Of a stretch of DNA of 64,000 nt, positions 63,653-64,000 are shown piece after piece. The stretch is from HGM12998 sp900756495 (GTDB lineage Bacteria > Bacillota > Clostridia > Oscillospirales > Oscillospiraceae): assembly GCA_958477305.1 (NCBI GenBank), contig CAUEFI010000003.1, positions 168,181 through 232,180 on the forward strand, read 5' to 3'. The notes under the pieces were generated by a model, which saw only the letters and a list, made by a program, of their open reading frames with translations, was not told the DNA's origin and did not search any database. Numbering within the stretch: the stretch's first letter is position 1; each line of letters opens with the position of its first letter. A program made the position numbers and the translations under genes.

Positions 63653-63726
63653 GCAGGTGTAGTTCAATGGCAGAATGTCAGCTTCCCAAGCTGAACACGA
63701 GGGTTCGATTCCCTTCACCTGCTCCA
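63653..63726 (+). tRNA. tRNA-Gly (anticodon CCC)
   Basis: 74 nt with encoded CCA. Acceptor GCAGGTG/CACCTGC, discriminator T, D-arm with GGC, anticodon stem TCAGC/GCTGA with loop TTCCCAA (anticodon CCC), T-arm GAGGG-TTCGATT-CCCTT. Good cloverleaf. Confidence 0.94.
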
Positions 63727-63730
63727 ATTA

Positions 63731-63776
63731 AAAAAGCCCTGAAACCCTTGTTTTTCAAAGGGTCTCGGGGCTTTTT
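63731..63776 (+). terminator. Intrinsic terminator after tRNA-Gly
   Basis: Stem AAAAAGCCCTGA/TCGGGGCTTTTT with an inner ACCCTT/AAGGGT, loop TTTTTC, then TTTTTC. Confidence 0.8.
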
Positions 63777-63873
63777 CATTGTCTACAAAGGTAGATTGTG
63801 AATGGCTAAAACACGCTATTTTAAACCTTAAGGTGGTGGAAATAGTGGTGGAAAAGCATTTTAACTTTACATC

Positions 63874-63918
63874 GCAAAAAAACCGCCCGGAAGGTAGCAC
63901 CACTCCTACCCTCCGGGC
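63874..63918 (-). terminator. Intrinsic terminator of the minus-strand gene at the window end
   Basis: 13-nt stem GCCCGGAAGGTAG (63885-63897) with CTACCCTCCGGGC (63906-63918), one mismatch, then a seven-T run on the minus strand. It directly follows the partial gene 63924-64000. The gap 63777-63873 holds a direct repeat (GTGGTGGAAATAGTGGTGGAAA, split over 63833-63854) and nothing else. Confidence 0.85.
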
Positions 63919-63923
63919 TCTCT

Positions 63924-64000
63924 TTATGCCTTATGCTCCATGTCATGAATCCTGCGCTCGTGGTCGTCCAGGCGGTTGTCCTGCTCCTCATTGTGGTCCC
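63924..64000 (-). CDS. C-terminal fragment of a charged coiled-coil protein, possibly phage-related
   Basis: The last 24 residues read DHNEEQDNRLDDHERRIHDM, then EHKA, before a TAA at 63926-63924. The heptad spacing with Asp, His and Arg is typical of small helical proteins of phage lysis or holin modules (XhlA-like) but is too short to assign. It ends at a strong terminator next to tRNA-Gly, a usual insertion point, so it may be the distal end of an integrated element. Confidence 0.5.
   Translation of the reverse strand, partial: DHNEEQDNRLDDHERRIHDMEHKA

Noticed and set aside
63595..63801. 68-codon plus-strand frame across tRNA-Gly
   Set aside because: It runs through the tRNA and its terminator; the coding look (SSMAECQLPKLNTRVRFPSPAP) is the tRNA sequence translated.
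1..64000. rRNA genes, intact insertion sequences, transposases, integrases and metabolite riboswitches
   Set aside because: None of their motifs were found on either strand; only gene remnants near 59.3-59.6 kb hint at past mobile elements.

Overview
The window looks like a chromosomal piece of a spore-forming, G+C-rich (roughly 55-60% by eye) Firmicute of the class Clostridia, most likely Oscillospiraceae (Flavonifractor/Oscillibacter-like). This rests on the sporulation genes (spoIVA, sipL, spoVM, gerW, a spoIVF pair), the fused IspH-ribosomal protein S1 gene, the DUF3343, DUF3794, DUF4364 and DUF5685 proteins, and gene order shared with Bacillus (yicC-remA-gmk-rpoZ-priA-def-fmt-rsmB-rlmN-prpC-prkC-rsgA-thiN-spoVM). 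Species cannot be fixed from the sequence alone.

Layout. A partial Crp/Fnr regulator (1-232, +) opens the window and converges on a B12-type radical SAM gene. From 301 to 54376 every confident protein gene is on the minus strand, in long tightly packed operons with many 4-nt ATGA overlaps. In transcription order the main blocks are: spoIVFA/spoIVFB-like; rplS, rbgA, rnhB, yraN, a dipeptidase and thrC; trigger factor, clpP, clpX, lon, engB and a FAH-family enzyme; a phosphatase, a rhomboid-unrelated M50 protease, scpA, scpB, DUF2953, gerW, dacF and rluB; an RpiR regulator, a BaiN-like flavoprotein, cmk, plsC and ispH-rpsA; carD, ispD and ispF; DUF3343 with a cysteine desulfurase; cdaA, cdaR and four small cysteine-rich or membrane genes; the yicC to thiN housekeeping block; and a spore-coat basement group (55-aa membrane protein, spoVM, sipL, spoIVA).

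At 54.5 kb the pattern changes. A tRNA-Pro(CGG) gene on the plus strand is followed by a type III restriction-modification operon (mod, res), then by two gene fragments and a NimA-like flavin protein. This looks like an accessory island in a tRNA hotspot. Core genes resume at 60.4 kb (DUF4364, a DUF3048 lipoprotein, a conserved Cys-rich protein, a flavin-binding protein). A tRNA-Gly(CCC) gene then precedes the edge of what may be a second mobile element, whose last gene is cut by the window end.

The most interesting points are: the tiny spoVM gene and an upstream 55-aa membrane ORF that overlaps it by 4 nt; a roughly 165-nt imperfect palindrome downstream of spoIVA; a cysteine-rich gene module beside the c-di-AMP genes; hairpins that enclose or occlude ribosome binding sites; scpA, whose conserved N-terminus starts upstream of any ATG/GTG/TTG; a lysine-rich repeat tail on trigger factor; and a type III methyltransferase whose target-recognition region has a foreign base composition. 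No CRISPR array, rRNA gene, intact insertion sequence or convincing metabolite riboswitch was seen.
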